A stretch of DNA of 64,000 nt from Cristatella mucedo (lineage: Eukaryota > Bryozoa > Phylactolaemata > Cristatellidae): assembly GCA_009760855.2 (NCBI GenBank), contig WPIO01000063.1, positions 2,188,501 through 2,252,500 of the forward strand, written 5' to 3'. The first letter of the stretch is position 1. Every line of letters begins with the position of its first letter. A model generated the notes under the pieces. It saw only the letters and a list, made by a program, of their open reading frames with translations, did no database searches and was not told the origin of the DNA. The translations under genes and the position numbers were made by a program. Shown here one piece after another: positions 22,655-32,644 of this stretch.

Positions 22655-23068
22655 GCAGCATCGTCATTAGGGACATTGAATCTGATTCTGGTTACGTCCC
22701 AGAGGCTCCGCGATAACTACGATAACCGCACTGGCAAAGCTGACAAGCAAAGCCAAATCTTATTGCCCTTCAGACAGAGAGAAAATCAGACTACTAAGAG
22801 GACTAGCAGCTACTCACTCACGTACAGCCCCAAAAGGCAACCTTCGATACGCATAGCTCGAGCAGCAACAAAGCAGCAGCTTGAAATCCATATGCAGCAC
22901 AAACCTCACTGCCACATCTCTTCATTCAGTGAATTGCAGAGGTTTTAAAAACGGAATCACGTAAAATACCGCTATCAAATGCTGCATTACATACATTCAA
23001 ACAATCAGCAGTCATATACAAATTCCACTCCTATCATGTCGAGATAAGATTCAACACCAGGTACATTA
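22655..23068. other. no gene recognised
   Basis: A 90-codon plus-strand frame (22676-22948) has no motif and lies antisense to the gene's intron. Confidence 0.4.
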
Positions 23069-23071
23069 TTA

Positions 23072-23267
23072 GAAAGATAAGTGTACCACAACATGCGGAT
23101 CAACTGAGAGCAGTGTCAGGGAGCAACCAGTTTGTAGCAACGATGAGATAATAAAATCCGCAAAGACGTTATCCATAACATGTCGTGAACGCCCAATCGC
23201 CGAGCTTGTTAGCTGACTAGACCGGATTGCTGATTCCCTGATAGGCACTTGAAGATACAACCGACTA
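23072..23267 (-). CDS. Candidate exon of the C12orf56-like gene
   Basis: After TTAGGTTTGCAG/CTACATTAG the minus strand stays open for 66 codons: YISRLYLQVPIRESAIRSSQ, RHVMDNVFADFIISSLLQTG, LTLLSVDPHVV. Composition and the acceptor look exonic. The entry phase (2) does not match the exon ending at 25088 (phase 0). A weaker internal acceptor (GTCTAGTCAG/CTA) would match. The donor is unresolved: GTGGTACAC near 23090, or ACTG/GTTGCT, which fits the next exon's phase. Treat as a probable exon with uncertain edges. Confidence 0.4.
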
Positions 23268-23419
23268 ATGTAGCTGCAAACCTAAGAGGCCTGAAACGCA
23301 TTGTCCGGGAATTTTCAATCTGCCTGTAAGTACAAAGTTACGATCGTGTTGTACTTCTTTGTTGCTCTCTCATCTTCACTATAGCAGCTATAGGAAAACT
23401 AATGAGAATAACAATAACA

Positions 23420-24530
23420 CAATTTGATGGAGCACCCTCCGAGAACTAAATGTCTTCCTAGGTGCTTTACATCTACTGCAAAGGAATCACGATCGAATGG
23501 TTAGTGGCAGCGTGCTCGATAAACAACAAGAATAACATGGTTAAGGTTGACATGCACAGGGTCAGCATGCAAGTGTGGTTAGTGGCAGCATGCACAGTGA
23601 CACCATGCATAAACACATAAAGAACGAATCACAGGGATCCACTGAATGCTGTCATAAAAAAGTGCATTTTAAATTTCTTTTTAAATGTGGTCAAGTCAGG
23701 GGATGTCGTGACGCTGGTCAGAAGTAAGCTCTACACTTTGGGAGCATACGAACTAAAGGCACGGTCTGCAAAATATTTGAGGTTTGTACGAAATACTGGC
23801 ATACAGTTAGATTCCAAAAAGCAGGTGGTACGATGCTTTGCCTTGTAGGGAAGTAGATCTGATAGGTAGGCTGGAGCCAAAGAATGAAGTGACCTAAAAG
23901 TGAGCGACAAGATCTTGAAGCCGATCCGTTGCTTGACTGGTAGGCAGTGCAGGTCTGCGAGAAGTGGTGTGATGTGGCAACTGTGATGCTCACGACAGAC
24001 AAGCCTAGCTGCAGAGTTTTGCACCAGCTGTAAGCACCTGATTGCACATGCCGGTAGGCCAGCAAACAGTGAGTTACCGAAGTAAAGACGGAATGTCACA
24101 AATGTATGGACCAACTTAGATGTGGTATCCTTATCTAAACAAGCCCGAATTTTAGCAATGTTATGTATCTGAAAGTAGGCAGACTTGATTGTGGAACTGA
24201 TGCAGTTGTCTAACAAAAGGTCACCTTGGAACAGGACACCAAGATTTCGTGCAGATTCCAACAGAAGATATGCTGGCAGAGCCAATTTTGAGCTCTAGCC
24301 TTTCCAATTTCCGACTCACACTTGGCTTGCGAATAACTAGTAAGTTGGCATAATCATCATTCAATTTAAGAAAATTTGCTGCCATTCATTTGCGGATGTC
24401 ATCAATACATGCAGCAAGGGAGTTGAGAGGATTTGAGGTGCTCGAAGGCTGGGAAGAATAAAAGCACAGGTACAACTGAGTGTCATTTGCATAGAAGTGA
24501 AAGCCTAGATTGTGCTGGCAATCACATCGG
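23420..24530 (-). mobile_element. LINE-A, long 5'-truncated copy
   Basis: Reading leftwards on the minus strand: hairpin text at 23440-23480, 3' UTR, ORF2 C-terminal domain (frame 23731-24285 with [20 protein letters not shown] and HITPLLADLHCLPVKQRIGF) and a broken segment up to the YADD-proximal region at about 24500. Several frame breaks are present. It sits in a gene intron, in the same orientation as the gene. Confidence 0.88.
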
Positions 24531-24777
24531 AAAGAGGAAGAGCATAAACCGCAAAAAGAACAGCACTAAGCACAAACAGTGCCTCACTCACGGTAAACAG
24601 GAGAAATCAATACCACCCGCCCAGCACTATACAGTTCGGTAAGAATCCAAGGAAGCCAGCCCAACAGAAGGCAGCTGTAGTGCAATCTGCAAGCTAGAGG
24701 AAAACCAACAAAAAGCATGACTGATGAACAATCGATGAATTGCTCACATGCAGAAAGCATAATATTGGCTTGATCGA

Positions 24778-24960
24778 CAGGGAGAGAAAGACAGAGGAGA
24801 GAAACAGACAGAGAGAGAGAGAGAGAAACAGACAGAGAGAGATAGAGATAGAGAGAGAGGGAGGGAGAGAGAGAGAGAGAGAGAGATAGAAAGGGGAAAG
24901 AGAGAAAGGGGACAGAGACGGGGGAAGGGAGATAAAGAGAAGGAAGAGAGACCAATTAAA
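24778..24960. repeat. Imperfect (GA)n tract
   Basis: Purine-rich GA repeat with GGGA, GATA and GACA interruptions. It lies in a gene intron, (CT)-rich on the gene strand. Confidence 0.9.
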
Positions 24961-25087
24961 GAAAGGAGTGAGAAAAAGTGAGAGAGGGAGGAGGACGTAG
25001 CAAGAAATGGAAGGAATGAAGAGAGTTCAGGCATACGACATAGCTATTAATTACAGACAACCACTGCACAAGACAGTAAGGACTTAC

Positions 25088-25240
25088 CGATGCATCATGT
25101 AGCTCCAGAGCGCGGACCATCCAGCCAATATTTAGAAAGCTACCGGCATCAGCTCCCCAGTAACTCTGCTGTGCAATGAGCACCAGCTCAAACACGACGG
25201 CTGTGGCATGTCGGCCATACTCCTCGCACAGTTCATGCAG
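25088..25240 (-). CDS. C12orf56-like gene, internal exon
   Basis: The acceptor is TATCGCACTTGTAG/CTGCAT and the donor GCATCG/GTAAGT is a perfect consensus. The exon is 153 bases, phase 0 to 0, encoding 51 residues: LHELCEEYGRHATAVVFELV, LIAQQSYWGADAGSFLNIGW and MVRALELHDAS. Upstream it joins the exon ending at 25445 in the matching phase through a 204-base intron. Downstream the next confident exon (21349) needs phase 1, so an exon between them is missing from the model. Confidence 0.75.
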
Positions 25241-25444
25241 CTACAAGTGCGATAGAAACTAGTGCTAAGTATATCAAATCGCATAACAGTCATTAAGCTA
25301 CGGCTGCTAGCAAGTTCACGGCTAGAAGTACAAGGCACCATAACATGTAAATAAAAATAATAATAATAGGAAAATTTGCATAGCTCTCTAATGGAACAAA
25401 GTCGAGAGGGGTGCAGCAAATGCTAGGACTAACTGGGCACTCAC

Positions 25445-25676
25445 CTCCTCATCGGCGGACCAGTGCAGCTCGTCGGCCTTGGTCTGCAAGAGCAGACGAG
25501 CGGCTTTGGTGGACGGCAGCCGGTGGCGCGGCGGCAGCTCGGGCTGGCAGGTGAGCACAGCCGCAAGCCGGGCGGCCAACCGGCCTGAGTGTGCGGCTAG
25601 CACTTTCAGTCGAGCAGGGAAGATTTCTGTTTCTCGGAACATCAGCTCGAGTGTCTGGGTTATTAGGATGACGAGC
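25445..25676 (-). CDS. C12orf56-like gene, internal exon
   Basis: The acceptor is CTCGTCGATAG/GCTCGTC (phase 2 entry) and the donor GATGAGGAG/GTGAGT (phase 0). The 232 bases encode LVILITQTLELMFRETEIFP, ARLKVLAAHSGRLAARLAAV and KADELHWSADEE, leucine- and alanine-rich and probably helical. Its first base completes the Glu codon begun in the preceding exon. GC content is clearly higher than in the flanking introns. Confidence 0.78.
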
Positions 25677-25870
25677 CTATCGACGAGCGAGCGACACAAG
25701 AGACAGCATGGCAAAGCCGACGAACCGACTGGCCAAGGACGGCTGCTGCTAGTGCTGTGAGTCGACGGTGGATCCCGGGAGCGAGCACGCGGCAAGCCAG
25801 CGAGGACACGACCGATGGCCTACGTAAGCCAATCCACTCGGAGTGAAGCGCAGCGGTGGCCGCCACTCAC

Positions 25871-25986
25871 TCGAGCTCGTCGGCCCGACGCATGCGGCCG
25901 GCCGTGTCTGCCTCCTCCGAGTGGTGCGGCGATCGCGGCAAGTACGTCTGCAGCTGGGCGACGAAGAAGCCGAACAGGGTTTCATT
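25871..25986 (-). CDS. C12orf56-like gene, internal exon
   Basis: The acceptor is ATCGTTGCTTGCAG/AATGAA and the donor CTCGA/GTGAGT. The 116 bases, entry phase 0 and exit phase 2, encode NETLFGFFVAQLQTYLPRSP then HHSEEADTAGRMRRADELE. A 194-base intron follows to an exon of matching phase. The join between NETLFGFFVAQ and the proposed 33-base exon ending ...KELLLW reads naturally. Confidence 0.75.
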
Positions 25987-25989
25987 CTG

Positions 25990-26650
25990 CAAGCAACGAT
26001 ACACTCTGCCGGTCAAGCCTCGATGCTGCCACCACAAGAGCATCGATTAGCATCGAAGAGCATCGAAGAATATCAGGCGAACAGCGTGAAAACTCGGCTC
26101 GAGCGACTCGAGCTGCTCACAATCGAGCGATCTACACAAGGCAGCAGCCGCTGTGCACACAGCTGCTGCGAGGCTCGAGACCCAACGAGATGAGTGCACG
26201 CTGTCTTTTTACGAGCCGCCGATGCTGCGCACGCGGCCGTGCCTGCTCGGCAGGGGCACGGCGCCCAACTCGTTAAAGGGGGAAAACTCAAGCTGCTAGG
26301 CGGGCACTGGACTACTGCACACAATGGCGAGGCAATGGATGCCATCGAGCATTTTTCTGTCAGCAAAGCTCACACTGGAAGAAGAGGAGTAAGGCTGCCA
26401 TGTCCCCCCTGAACAGCCATGAATCGGGGAAGTTTGCCTCGACACAGGTGGTGTCGTGATGAGGGTCGTCTGTCTCTGAGAGAGGACGGACACGGTTGCT
26501 TCTTTCAAACGATCTCAGACACTTCAGGGCTTTCGATACCATCGTATAAAAAAATCCGTTGCCCTTTCGAGTCCTAGAAGTTTCACGATGGCATGGAATT
26601 TCTTGGATCACTCGATCGAACTCTTCTTTCCTTTTTAGTCTTACCGCTAC
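25990..26650. other. intron, nothing recognised
   Basis: Part of the long intron upstream of the exon at 25986. The overlapping frames on both strands have no motif. Confidence 0.4.
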
Positions 26651-26654
26651 CTGA

Positions 26655-26805
26655 CCGGGGTCTTAGCCTAGGGGTGAGGGTGCTTGAACTTCACAACCCA
26701 TGTCGTGAAATGCAAGTGAAATCTAGTAGGCAATTCCTTATTGGAATAATACCTAGGGCTCTTCTCCTGCCATACAAATGAGGCTGTGAATCAGCCGACT
26801 TTTAT
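26655..26805 (+). mobile_element. Degenerate SINE-A
   Basis: TTAGCCTAGGGGTGAGGGTG resembles an A box, and CTCTTCTCCTGCCATACAAA followed by TGAGGCTGTGAATCAGCCGA matches the SINE-A tail. The B box is nearly lost. Confidence 0.5.
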
Positions 26806-26837
26806 GATTTACTAGGCAGTTACTTGCATGCGAGGCC

Positions 26838-26970
26838 AAAATAATAATAGTAATAATAACAATAATAATAATAATACGTTTGCATAGAACCCTCAGAGAA
26901 CTTAATCTCTTTCTAGGTACTTTACATCTGCTGTAAAGGAGGCATGACCAAGCAGTTAGTAATAAAATGG
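26838..26970 (-). mobile_element. LINE-A 3' end
   Basis: An (AAT)n tail is followed by CCCTCAGAGAACTTAATCTC and TTTCTAGGTACTTTACATCT, the terminal hairpin in reverse. It is truncated soon after. Confidence 0.75.
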
Positions 26971-26974
26971 CCGA

Positions 26975-27766
26975 TGTCAACGGCATAATATGGTATACCC
27001 AATTCACGAAACCCGGCAGCAGTAACCACAAACAGGAATGCTTTTTAATGATAACAGTGAAACGATCATAGGCGTGCACGATCGTACGTAATAGTAAGGT
27101 CACTGTCAACCGGCAAAGCTAAAGCCTCAGCCCATTTAAGTATGGAAACGAAGGCCAGTAGGGCGATAGGTAGGACACCCAGCTTAAGCAGCAAGCATAT
27201 ATATGTCCTCTCACTATTTCTTGACATTTTCCTGCCGATAATCGATTCGGGCACCCCGAGAGGTCACTAGCAATGAAAGAATCATCAAGAAACAGCAGAC
27301 AAGCCTTCCTGCCTCGACCAAACAGCCTGTACCAGAGGCACGTGCCCGGTCACCAGGTCAAGTGAACAACCGGCTGAGGCTGAGTTCGATCGGCCGGTCG
27401 GATGCCTCATCAGCCTCATGCCGTGCCATCCCTTGCAGGTAAAGCTCGGGGGGGGGGGGAAGGTGTCACATGTCAAAATGATCAACAGAAGGGCAGACAT
27501 TTCGTGCGAGGCATCGAACCACGACGAACTGTTGCACCAGTGCTGCACCCCAAGCCGCCCACCCGAACGAACTGCCCATGTGTCACCATGTCAGCTCAAA
27601 GTGCCGACGGCACGAGAAACGAACCTGATCGAGCTGCCAGCAGCCACGACAGCAGAGTCATGCCAGTGCAATCAAGACCCCTGGGCAAAGGCAGGTAGAT
27701 GCAGCATCCAGGCGGCAGAAAGGTTAGAATTGCTTGAGGCTTCCACATCTACTGCTCACCGACTGC
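26975..27766. other. intron, nothing recognised
   Basis: No supported exon. A short G run (27450-27460) and scattered open frames are present on both strands. Confidence 0.4.
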
Positions 27767-27905
27767 TGGTTTGGTCTAGCGATTAAGGTGCTCGCCCCTA
27801 CCAAGGTCTGACTGCGGTCGTGGGCTCGAGCCCCGAGGCATATGTGAAGCGCCTGAATAGAGATTAAGTTCTCTTGGGGCGCTATATAAATGAATTATAC
27901 TTTTT
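27767..27905 (+). mobile_element. SINE-B copy, best example
   Basis: The tRNA-like head (TGGTCTAGCGATTAAGGTGC as A box region; GTGGGCTCGAGCCC as B box region) is joined to GTGAAGCGCCTGAATAGAGA, TTAAGTTCTCTTGGGGCGCT and an ATATAAATGAATTATA end. The last part folds like the LINE-A terminal hairpin. Confidence 0.85.
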
Positions 27906-28018
27906 TTATATAAGGAACACACGATGGCCAGCATAGAAGTGCTTTAATAAAACGTTTTCCCAGATGACGGCATTCGCAGAAGGGGAAAGGCACAAGGCAG
28001 ACCGGCACTGTAGGCAGA

Positions 28019-28165
28019 GTGAGGACCGGTGCAACCAAGGTCGTGGGTTCGAATCCTACAGTTGGGCGATCCTTAATTGCCAACTGCAGGCTCGGCGATG
28101 ATAGCCATTAAGGCTGTTTTGCTGCTATACAAATGAGGCTGTTAGATAAACTAATAATGAAATAA
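28019..28165 (+). mobile_element. SINE-A copy
   Basis: The head is partial (CCAAGGTCGTGGGTTCGAAT, a perfect B box). The body follows with GGGCGATCCTTAATTGCCAA and CTATACAAATGAGGCTGTTA. It belongs to the same subtype as the copy at 53376 (CAACTGCA in the body hairpin). Confidence 0.75.
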
Positions 28166-28337
28166 AGGACGGGGAACCAAACTGGTGCCTCCGAGTTGCA
28201 GCATCAGGCATGCATGCCTGCACATACATGCATGCATGCATGAATACAGCATGAAATAGGGGAGGGGTGGAGAGCTATACAGGATACAGGATCGAGAGAA
28301 AGCAGCAGCCACAGCCACAGCAGCAGAAGCACTCCTA

Positions 28338-28360
28338 CCCACCCACCCACCCACCCACAG
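28338..28360. repeat. (CCCA)n short tandem repeat
   Basis: Five to six CCCA units. On the gene strand this is (TGGG)n, starting at the end of the proposed exon at 28355, so slippage could affect the donor. Confidence 0.85.
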
Positions 28361-28387
28361 GAGCAGCTCTTTTTGCAGGACCTTCGA
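28355..28387 (-). CDS. Candidate 33-base microexon of the C12orf56-like gene
   Basis: The acceptor is very good (TTTCTTCTTTCTCCAG/TCG) and the donor is TGG/GTGGGT. Read in phase 0 it gives SKVLQKELLLW, which joins smoothly to NETLFGFFVAQ in the exon at 25986. The confident exon upstream (28837) ends in phase 1, so either a further exon lies between 28.4 and 28.8 kb or the frame here is another one. Confidence 0.4.
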
Positions 28388-28557
28388 CTGGAGAAAGAAG
28401 AAAGCTTGCTTCGGTCACAGAAAATCAATTGGGCACGAAGGGTTAAACTTAGGGCCATGGCAACTGCTACTAATTAAACAATGCCGATATCCAGCGATGT
28501 GGTGCACGGTGCAATCATAGAATTGTAGCACTGTACCTTAAAGCATGCTTCGGCTTT

Positions 28558-28661
28558 CTGCTCTCTCTCTTTCTGCTCTCTCTCTCTCTGCTCTCTCTGC
28601 TCTCTCTCTCTCTCTCTCTCTGCTCTCTCTCTCTCTCTCTCACTCACTCACTCACTCTCAG
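28558..28661. repeat. (CT)n microsatellite with TGCTCT variants
   Basis: CT-rich tract with periodic TGCTCTCTCT units, ending in (CTCA)n. Intronic. Confidence 0.92.
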
Positions 28662-28836
28662 CCAACATCCAAGAATGCTGGCACTGGGCAGCCCGCAGTG
28701 CCAACCGCCCTGAATCAGCGTCTGGCACGGGCAGCTGTGTCCCATAGCAGGACGTCTTCAACTAGGGCAGAGCGAGCTAGTGCAGACAATGAATACTCTA
28801 TCCCGGATTCGACTATCTATGCACTCGTGAACTCAC

Positions 28837-28931
28837 GCATTCCAGGACTGAATTTCAAAGTCTGGATCCCCACCACAATCAAATCGTTGGCCGTAAGCCT
28901 GGCAGTGCATGCAACGTCATGCAGTCTGCTT
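28837..28931 (-). CDS. C12orf56-like gene, internal exon
   Basis: The acceptor is CGACCGAGCTTACAG/AAGC and the donor ATGC/GTGAGT is strong. The 95 bases enter in phase 2 and exit in phase 1, encoding SRLHDVACTARLTANDLIVV and GIQTLKFSPGM. An 82-base intron separates it from the preceding exon, whose phase matches exactly. The exit phase does not match the next placed exon. Confidence 0.68.
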
Positions 28932-29013
28932 CTGTAAGCTCGGTCGGAAAGACGAAAAAGTGAGAGCAAATGGCTCTGACGAGTAGCAGGGTAATCCTGC
29001 ATATTTTTCTCAC

Positions 29014-29096
29014 TGATACCGAGTGCATGAAATCTGAAATCTCGTGTGAGTTTTATGCAGGTCTCTTATTAAAAAGGTCACTAAGCCATAATAACT
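29014..29096 (-). CDS. C12orf56-like gene, internal exon
   Basis: The acceptor is AGTTCAACAG/AGTTAT (weak polypyrimidine tract) and the donor TATCA/GTGAGA. The 83 bases, phase 0 entry and phase 2 exit, encode SYYGLVTFLIRDLHKTHTRF and QISCTRY. The start is the only acceptor compatible with the phase-0 exit of the exon at 29595. The exit phase fits the next exon. Confidence 0.6.
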
Positions 29097-29409
29097 CTGT
29101 TGAACTTGTGCTGGATAAGCTTCCCTTGAATGGCGCAAGCGCCTAATGGCAGCTTGCATGCATAGCACTGATGGTGCGACCAGGAGTACCAATGATGTGA
29201 GCACGCTTGCTACTAGTTGCAAGCATGCTCGCACTAGTTCGAACTGGGCTTCTTGGTCTCGGATGTGTCCTTCTCACGTCACACTGAGAAATGGTTGAAT
29301 GACCAGAATCACACGTCTAAGGCAAATGAGTAGAATGCAGAGAGCAACTAAGAAAATTAGAATAGATGCAAGGACAGAAAGAGTTTTGCAATGCACTGCA
29401 CTGTTATAT

Positions 29410-29410
<1 letters not shown>

Positions 29411-29447
<37 letters not shown>

Positions 29448-29494
29448 CTCTCTCTGTCTCTCTCTGTCTCTCTCTGTGCTCTCTCTCTCTCTCT
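29411..29494. repeat. (CT)n microsatellite
   Basis: CT array with GTGCTCTC and CTGTCTCT interruptions, inside a gene intron. Confidence 0.93.
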
Positions 29495-29594
29495 CATGCA
29501 CGTTATTGCTAAACTTAGACAAGCAGCCAACAAAAAAATATCAGAGCAGTTGCAAGTAACTGATCATTTAGTGTTCTAATGCAACAAGTAATAC

Positions 29595-29736
29595 CTTCCA
29601 GAATAACTTTTTTAAAAGGAAATCTTTTTCAGCAGCCGTTTTCAGTTCTCTAGTCAAATTAAAATTGGTTTCTATAGTGTTGCATGGAGTCAGCAGCTCA
29701 TGGACGAGTGTGATGAATTGTGCCTCAACTTTCTCT
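29595..29736 (-). CDS. C12orf56-like gene, internal exon
   Basis: The acceptor is TATTATGTTTGCAG/AGAG and the donor TGGAAG/GTATTA. The 142 bases enter in phase 2 and exit in phase 0, encoding EKVEAQFITLVHELLTPCNT, IETNFNLTRELKTAAEKDFL and LKKLFWK. This is a typical mixed helical segment. Both splice phases fit the neighbours. Confidence 0.75.
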
Positions 29737-29831
29737 CTGCAAACATAATACAGAGCCACATTATTGCAACAGAATGCCAATCGTGATTGAGCATACATCG
29801 TCAAAGATGTCAGAAGACTCTTACAACTTAC

Positions 29832-29902
29832 TCATTTATACACCTTCGTTCATGCTGCTGGATCCTCTGACAATATTCCTGATCCAGCATCAAAGTCGAC
29901 CT
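29832..29902 (-). CDS. C12orf56-like gene, short internal exon
   Basis: The acceptor is CCAGTTCCATCTTTTCAG/AGG, with a long pyrimidine tract, and the donor AATGA/GTAAGT is close to consensus. The 71 bases, phase 0 to phase 2, encode RSTLMLDQEYCQRIQQHERR and CIN. A 95-base intron leads to the next exon in phase. Confidence 0.72.
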
Positions 29903-29904
29903 CT

Positions 29905-30419
29905 GAAAAGATGGAACTGGACAGAATACAAGCCGTTTTTCTGATACATGCAAGATGAATTTTAAAAGCTTGGCAAAGATGCCTGGCCAAGTAGTCGATG
30001 CCAATACTTTATCGTATGGCATGCCTTCCCTATTTGAGTCGCTAGCAAGACCCTCATGAACACAACGAAGGAAATAAATGCCCACCGTTTCCAAGGCGAT
30101 GTACGGTGACGGTCAGCAGCAAGACAATGCTGCTACTGCAGCACTGGCATCCCCGATGCCGCATGGCAACATAACTTTTTGTAACTGGCAGTTGGAAGCC
30201 AATGCAAGAATTGGTTGCACTCAGCCTTATCCAGCAAGCCATGTCTCACAATAGGCACTTGAATGGTATACTACTTAATGTATAGTAAAAATTTGGAGGC
30301 TTGCTAAATTCCGAAATTTTGACGACGAGATCCATAGTCGCTGGCATTAGTTAGCCTGTCAGCCAGAGAGGTAGCTCTCGTGGATTGATTAAGAAAAAAC
30401 GTCGGTTCCATTAACTCAC
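29905..30419. other. intron, nothing recognised
   Basis: The intron between the exons at 30420 and 29902. Minus-strand frames continue into it but have no better splice support than the acceptor chosen. Confidence 0.45.
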
Positions 30420-30606
30420 GATTGCACAGTTGTCGGCTGCGTATCTCATCAGTGTGAACATAGGTGACTCCGAGTTAAGCATGTAGAGATGCAGGGAGGA
30501 GATTGCATAACCAGGCCGGACAGTGGCAGCCGGACCTGCTGCTGCCCGAGCGACATCGGCCCCGTCGGTGCTTGCGCTCCTCGCCATCACAGGACTGCTA
30601 GGTGCT
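30420..30606 (-). CDS. C12orf56-like gene, internal exon
   Basis: The acceptor is GATGCTGCTCTTTGCAG/AGCACC and the donor GCAATC/GTGAGT. The 187 bases enter in phase 2, complete the Gly codon begun in the exon ending at 34917, and exit in phase 0. The encoded APSSPVMARSASTDGADVAR is polar and probably disordered. SSLHLYMLNSESPMFTLMRY, with AADNCAI, is folded-looking and resembles what I recall of the C12orf56 middle region. Confidence 0.78.
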
Positions 30607-30609
30607 CTG

Positions 30610-31110
30610 CAAAGAGCAGCATCTTTTATCAAGACCGAGCACACAGATGGCACAGATAGCAAGTCAAGCTGAGCTAAAGCTGTAAACTATAGACAAAACG
30701 GCAGCCGTCTAGAAAGAAAAAGCCAGCACGCGCCAGTGGATAAGAAAACACGCACACAGCCACGCAAAAGATACGAGTTTCCACTGGTGATTTATGAAGC
30801 TAGGCGACTCGTCAGTCACAGTCACATACAATCGTTTGGCCTCGCTCGGAGTGTGAATGGGGGAGCTGAAGGAGCTCTCCCATTTGAGCTACGTGGCGAA
30901 AGTGAAAGTGAAAGCTGCACGATTGCTGAACAGATCCCCAAGCCCCACCCCCAGCTCTTGCTGTCTTGTGTAGAGCGGCGTTCGGGGCACTCGGTCGGGT
31001 TTCTGCCGCAGAGCCACTAGCGAAGCCTGAACCGGTGCTGCTAATGGCCTTCTTGGTAGGAGAGCCCAGTTGTAGGGGGTGGTTCATACGCGCGTGTCTT
31101 GCTGCGTTTG
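30610..31110. other. intron, nothing recognised
   Basis: No exon support. The 3' half may be the upstream part of the LTR-like repeat that follows. Confidence 0.35.
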
Positions 31111-31112
31111 TG

Positions 31113-31245
31113 AGGAGTGTGGGGATACAACTGAACTAGACGCTCAGCGACATTGTACACTTTTGAATAAAGTTCAGTAAAATCCCCTATTTACGCGTGT
31201 CTCTCGGTCCAATTCAGGCTACTAACTCACGATCCCTTAGTAACA
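31113..31245 (+). repeat. LTR-like R/U5 module, copy 2
   Basis: This is the partner of 13070-13198. It shares GAGTGTGG, CTAGACGCTCAGCGAC, GAATAAAG, CAGTAAAATCC, GTGTCTC, CCAATTCA, ACTCACGATCCC and TTAGTAAC. It is antisense to the gene, inside a gene intron, and is followed directly by LINE-A text. Confidence 0.5.
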
Positions 31246-31249
31246 GTAG

Positions 31250-31740
31250 GTAGGCTGGCGACAATAATGCTGTAGGCGAGGCGACCTCCATTGTGCGTAG
31301 ATGTGCACAGAATCGAATTCGGAAAATGGCTATACTGCTTGGCAAGCGGCAGGGTCGCCTCCTCCGTCGAGCATTCAGTATCGATCCTATGAGGTTGGTT
31401 AGAGGCACAGCTGTATGGCCCCCCCAATCAGAGGAGTTTGTGGTGTGAGGGTAGGCCCATGGAGTAAGAACTTCAGACAGGTTATCCTGACCTGACACCT
31501 AAAAGTGAGTGACACGACCTTGAAGTTGGTGCTCTGGTTGATGGGGGCCAATAGATAAGTCAGAGAGAAGTGGTGCAATTCGGCTGTTGCACCGCTTGAG
31601 ACAGGCAAGCTGGTTGATGGGGGCCTATTCGGGTCACAGAGAGGTGGTGCAATGAGGCTGTTGCACGGCTTACAGAAGACAAGCCTAGCTGCCGAATTCT
31701 GTGTTATTTGTAAGTGACTCTTTGCATAGGCAGGACTACG
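31250..31740 (-). mobile_element. Degenerate LINE-A fragment
   Basis: Reverse-strand translation gives QNSAARLVFCKP and FKVVSLTFRC. A 100-base segment around GGCAAGCTGGTTGATGGGGG is partly duplicated. Heavily diverged. Confidence 0.6.
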
Positions 31741-31744
31741 GGAC

Positions 31745-32384
31745 ATTAATAAAAAAGGGTGCCCTTCGGTTTGGTCCAAGTGCAGCCACTGCCTGAAAGT
31801 CTACTGTCCATACACCGAAATGTCAGAGTATGCAGCAAAGATGTCGCCTGCGGCTGCTGCTGCTGCTGTCCTCAATGAAGCTCTGTTGGTGCCGTTAAAT
31901 CAGCCCACAGAGATTCGTTGATCGGCTCTCTCAGCTCCGAATAACCAAAGCCAGCACTGTGACGAAATGAGATGAAATGGTCTTGAGATACCGATCAAGC
32001 ACAATCAAGCTCATCCTGGGACATACGGCAAGGGCTTCTAATGCATCACAGCTATGCTGGAACGCTCTCCTGCCTGCTGTGGTCACTACACTACAGCCTA
32101 ACGTCTTAGTAGGCACGATTCACGAAACCAGGAGAAAGTGAATATAATAAAGTCGGAGCATGCAAATAGGCAATGGCTGCTACAAAGGCAGTCTTTACAT
32201 CCAATCCAAGACTCATAGACAAAATACGGAAGAAAATGATCGAGGGCTGCTCATTTTTCGGACAACTTCACTGACTTTTTGCCAAAGGTGATTAACAGCA
32301 GGCAGAGCAGCGGCTCAGTTGGGACGTATGTGTGAACGAGAGTAACTGCTACAATGACGGTTACTGGATGAGACCAATGAGTCT
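31745..32384. other. intron, nothing recognised
   Basis: Contains a short (CTG)n run near 31855-31868. No supported exon. Confidence 0.4.
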
Positions 32385-32640
32385 CATAGGGTTGGCTTAA
32401 TGGATAGAACGTTCAGCAACTGCTTGGTGGCTGGGTAGCGCTGAGGATCAATTAGGTGAACCAGGCAAAGCTCACTATACTGCAGTTGTCACTTGATCTT
32501 TGTTCAGTAGTGAGATGTTTGCACTTCACGATGGGTCGTGGTTTTGAGTCCGGCTTCAGGCAACTCTGTATTACCAGCTGCAGTCAAGATGAAAGCTGTA
32601 CAGGCTCTTCTGAGGCTACATGAATATGAGGTCGATGGAT
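32385..32640 (+). mobile_element. Degenerate tRNA-like SINE, probably SINE-A
   Basis: GGTTGGCTTAATGGATAGAA resembles an A box. GGTCGTGGTTTTGAGTCCGG resembles the B box region about 140 bases downstream. TGTACAGGCTCTTCTGAGGC and ACATGAATATGAGG match the SINE-A body. It may be two copies or one with an insertion. Confidence 0.35.
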
Positions 32641-32644
32641 ACTA

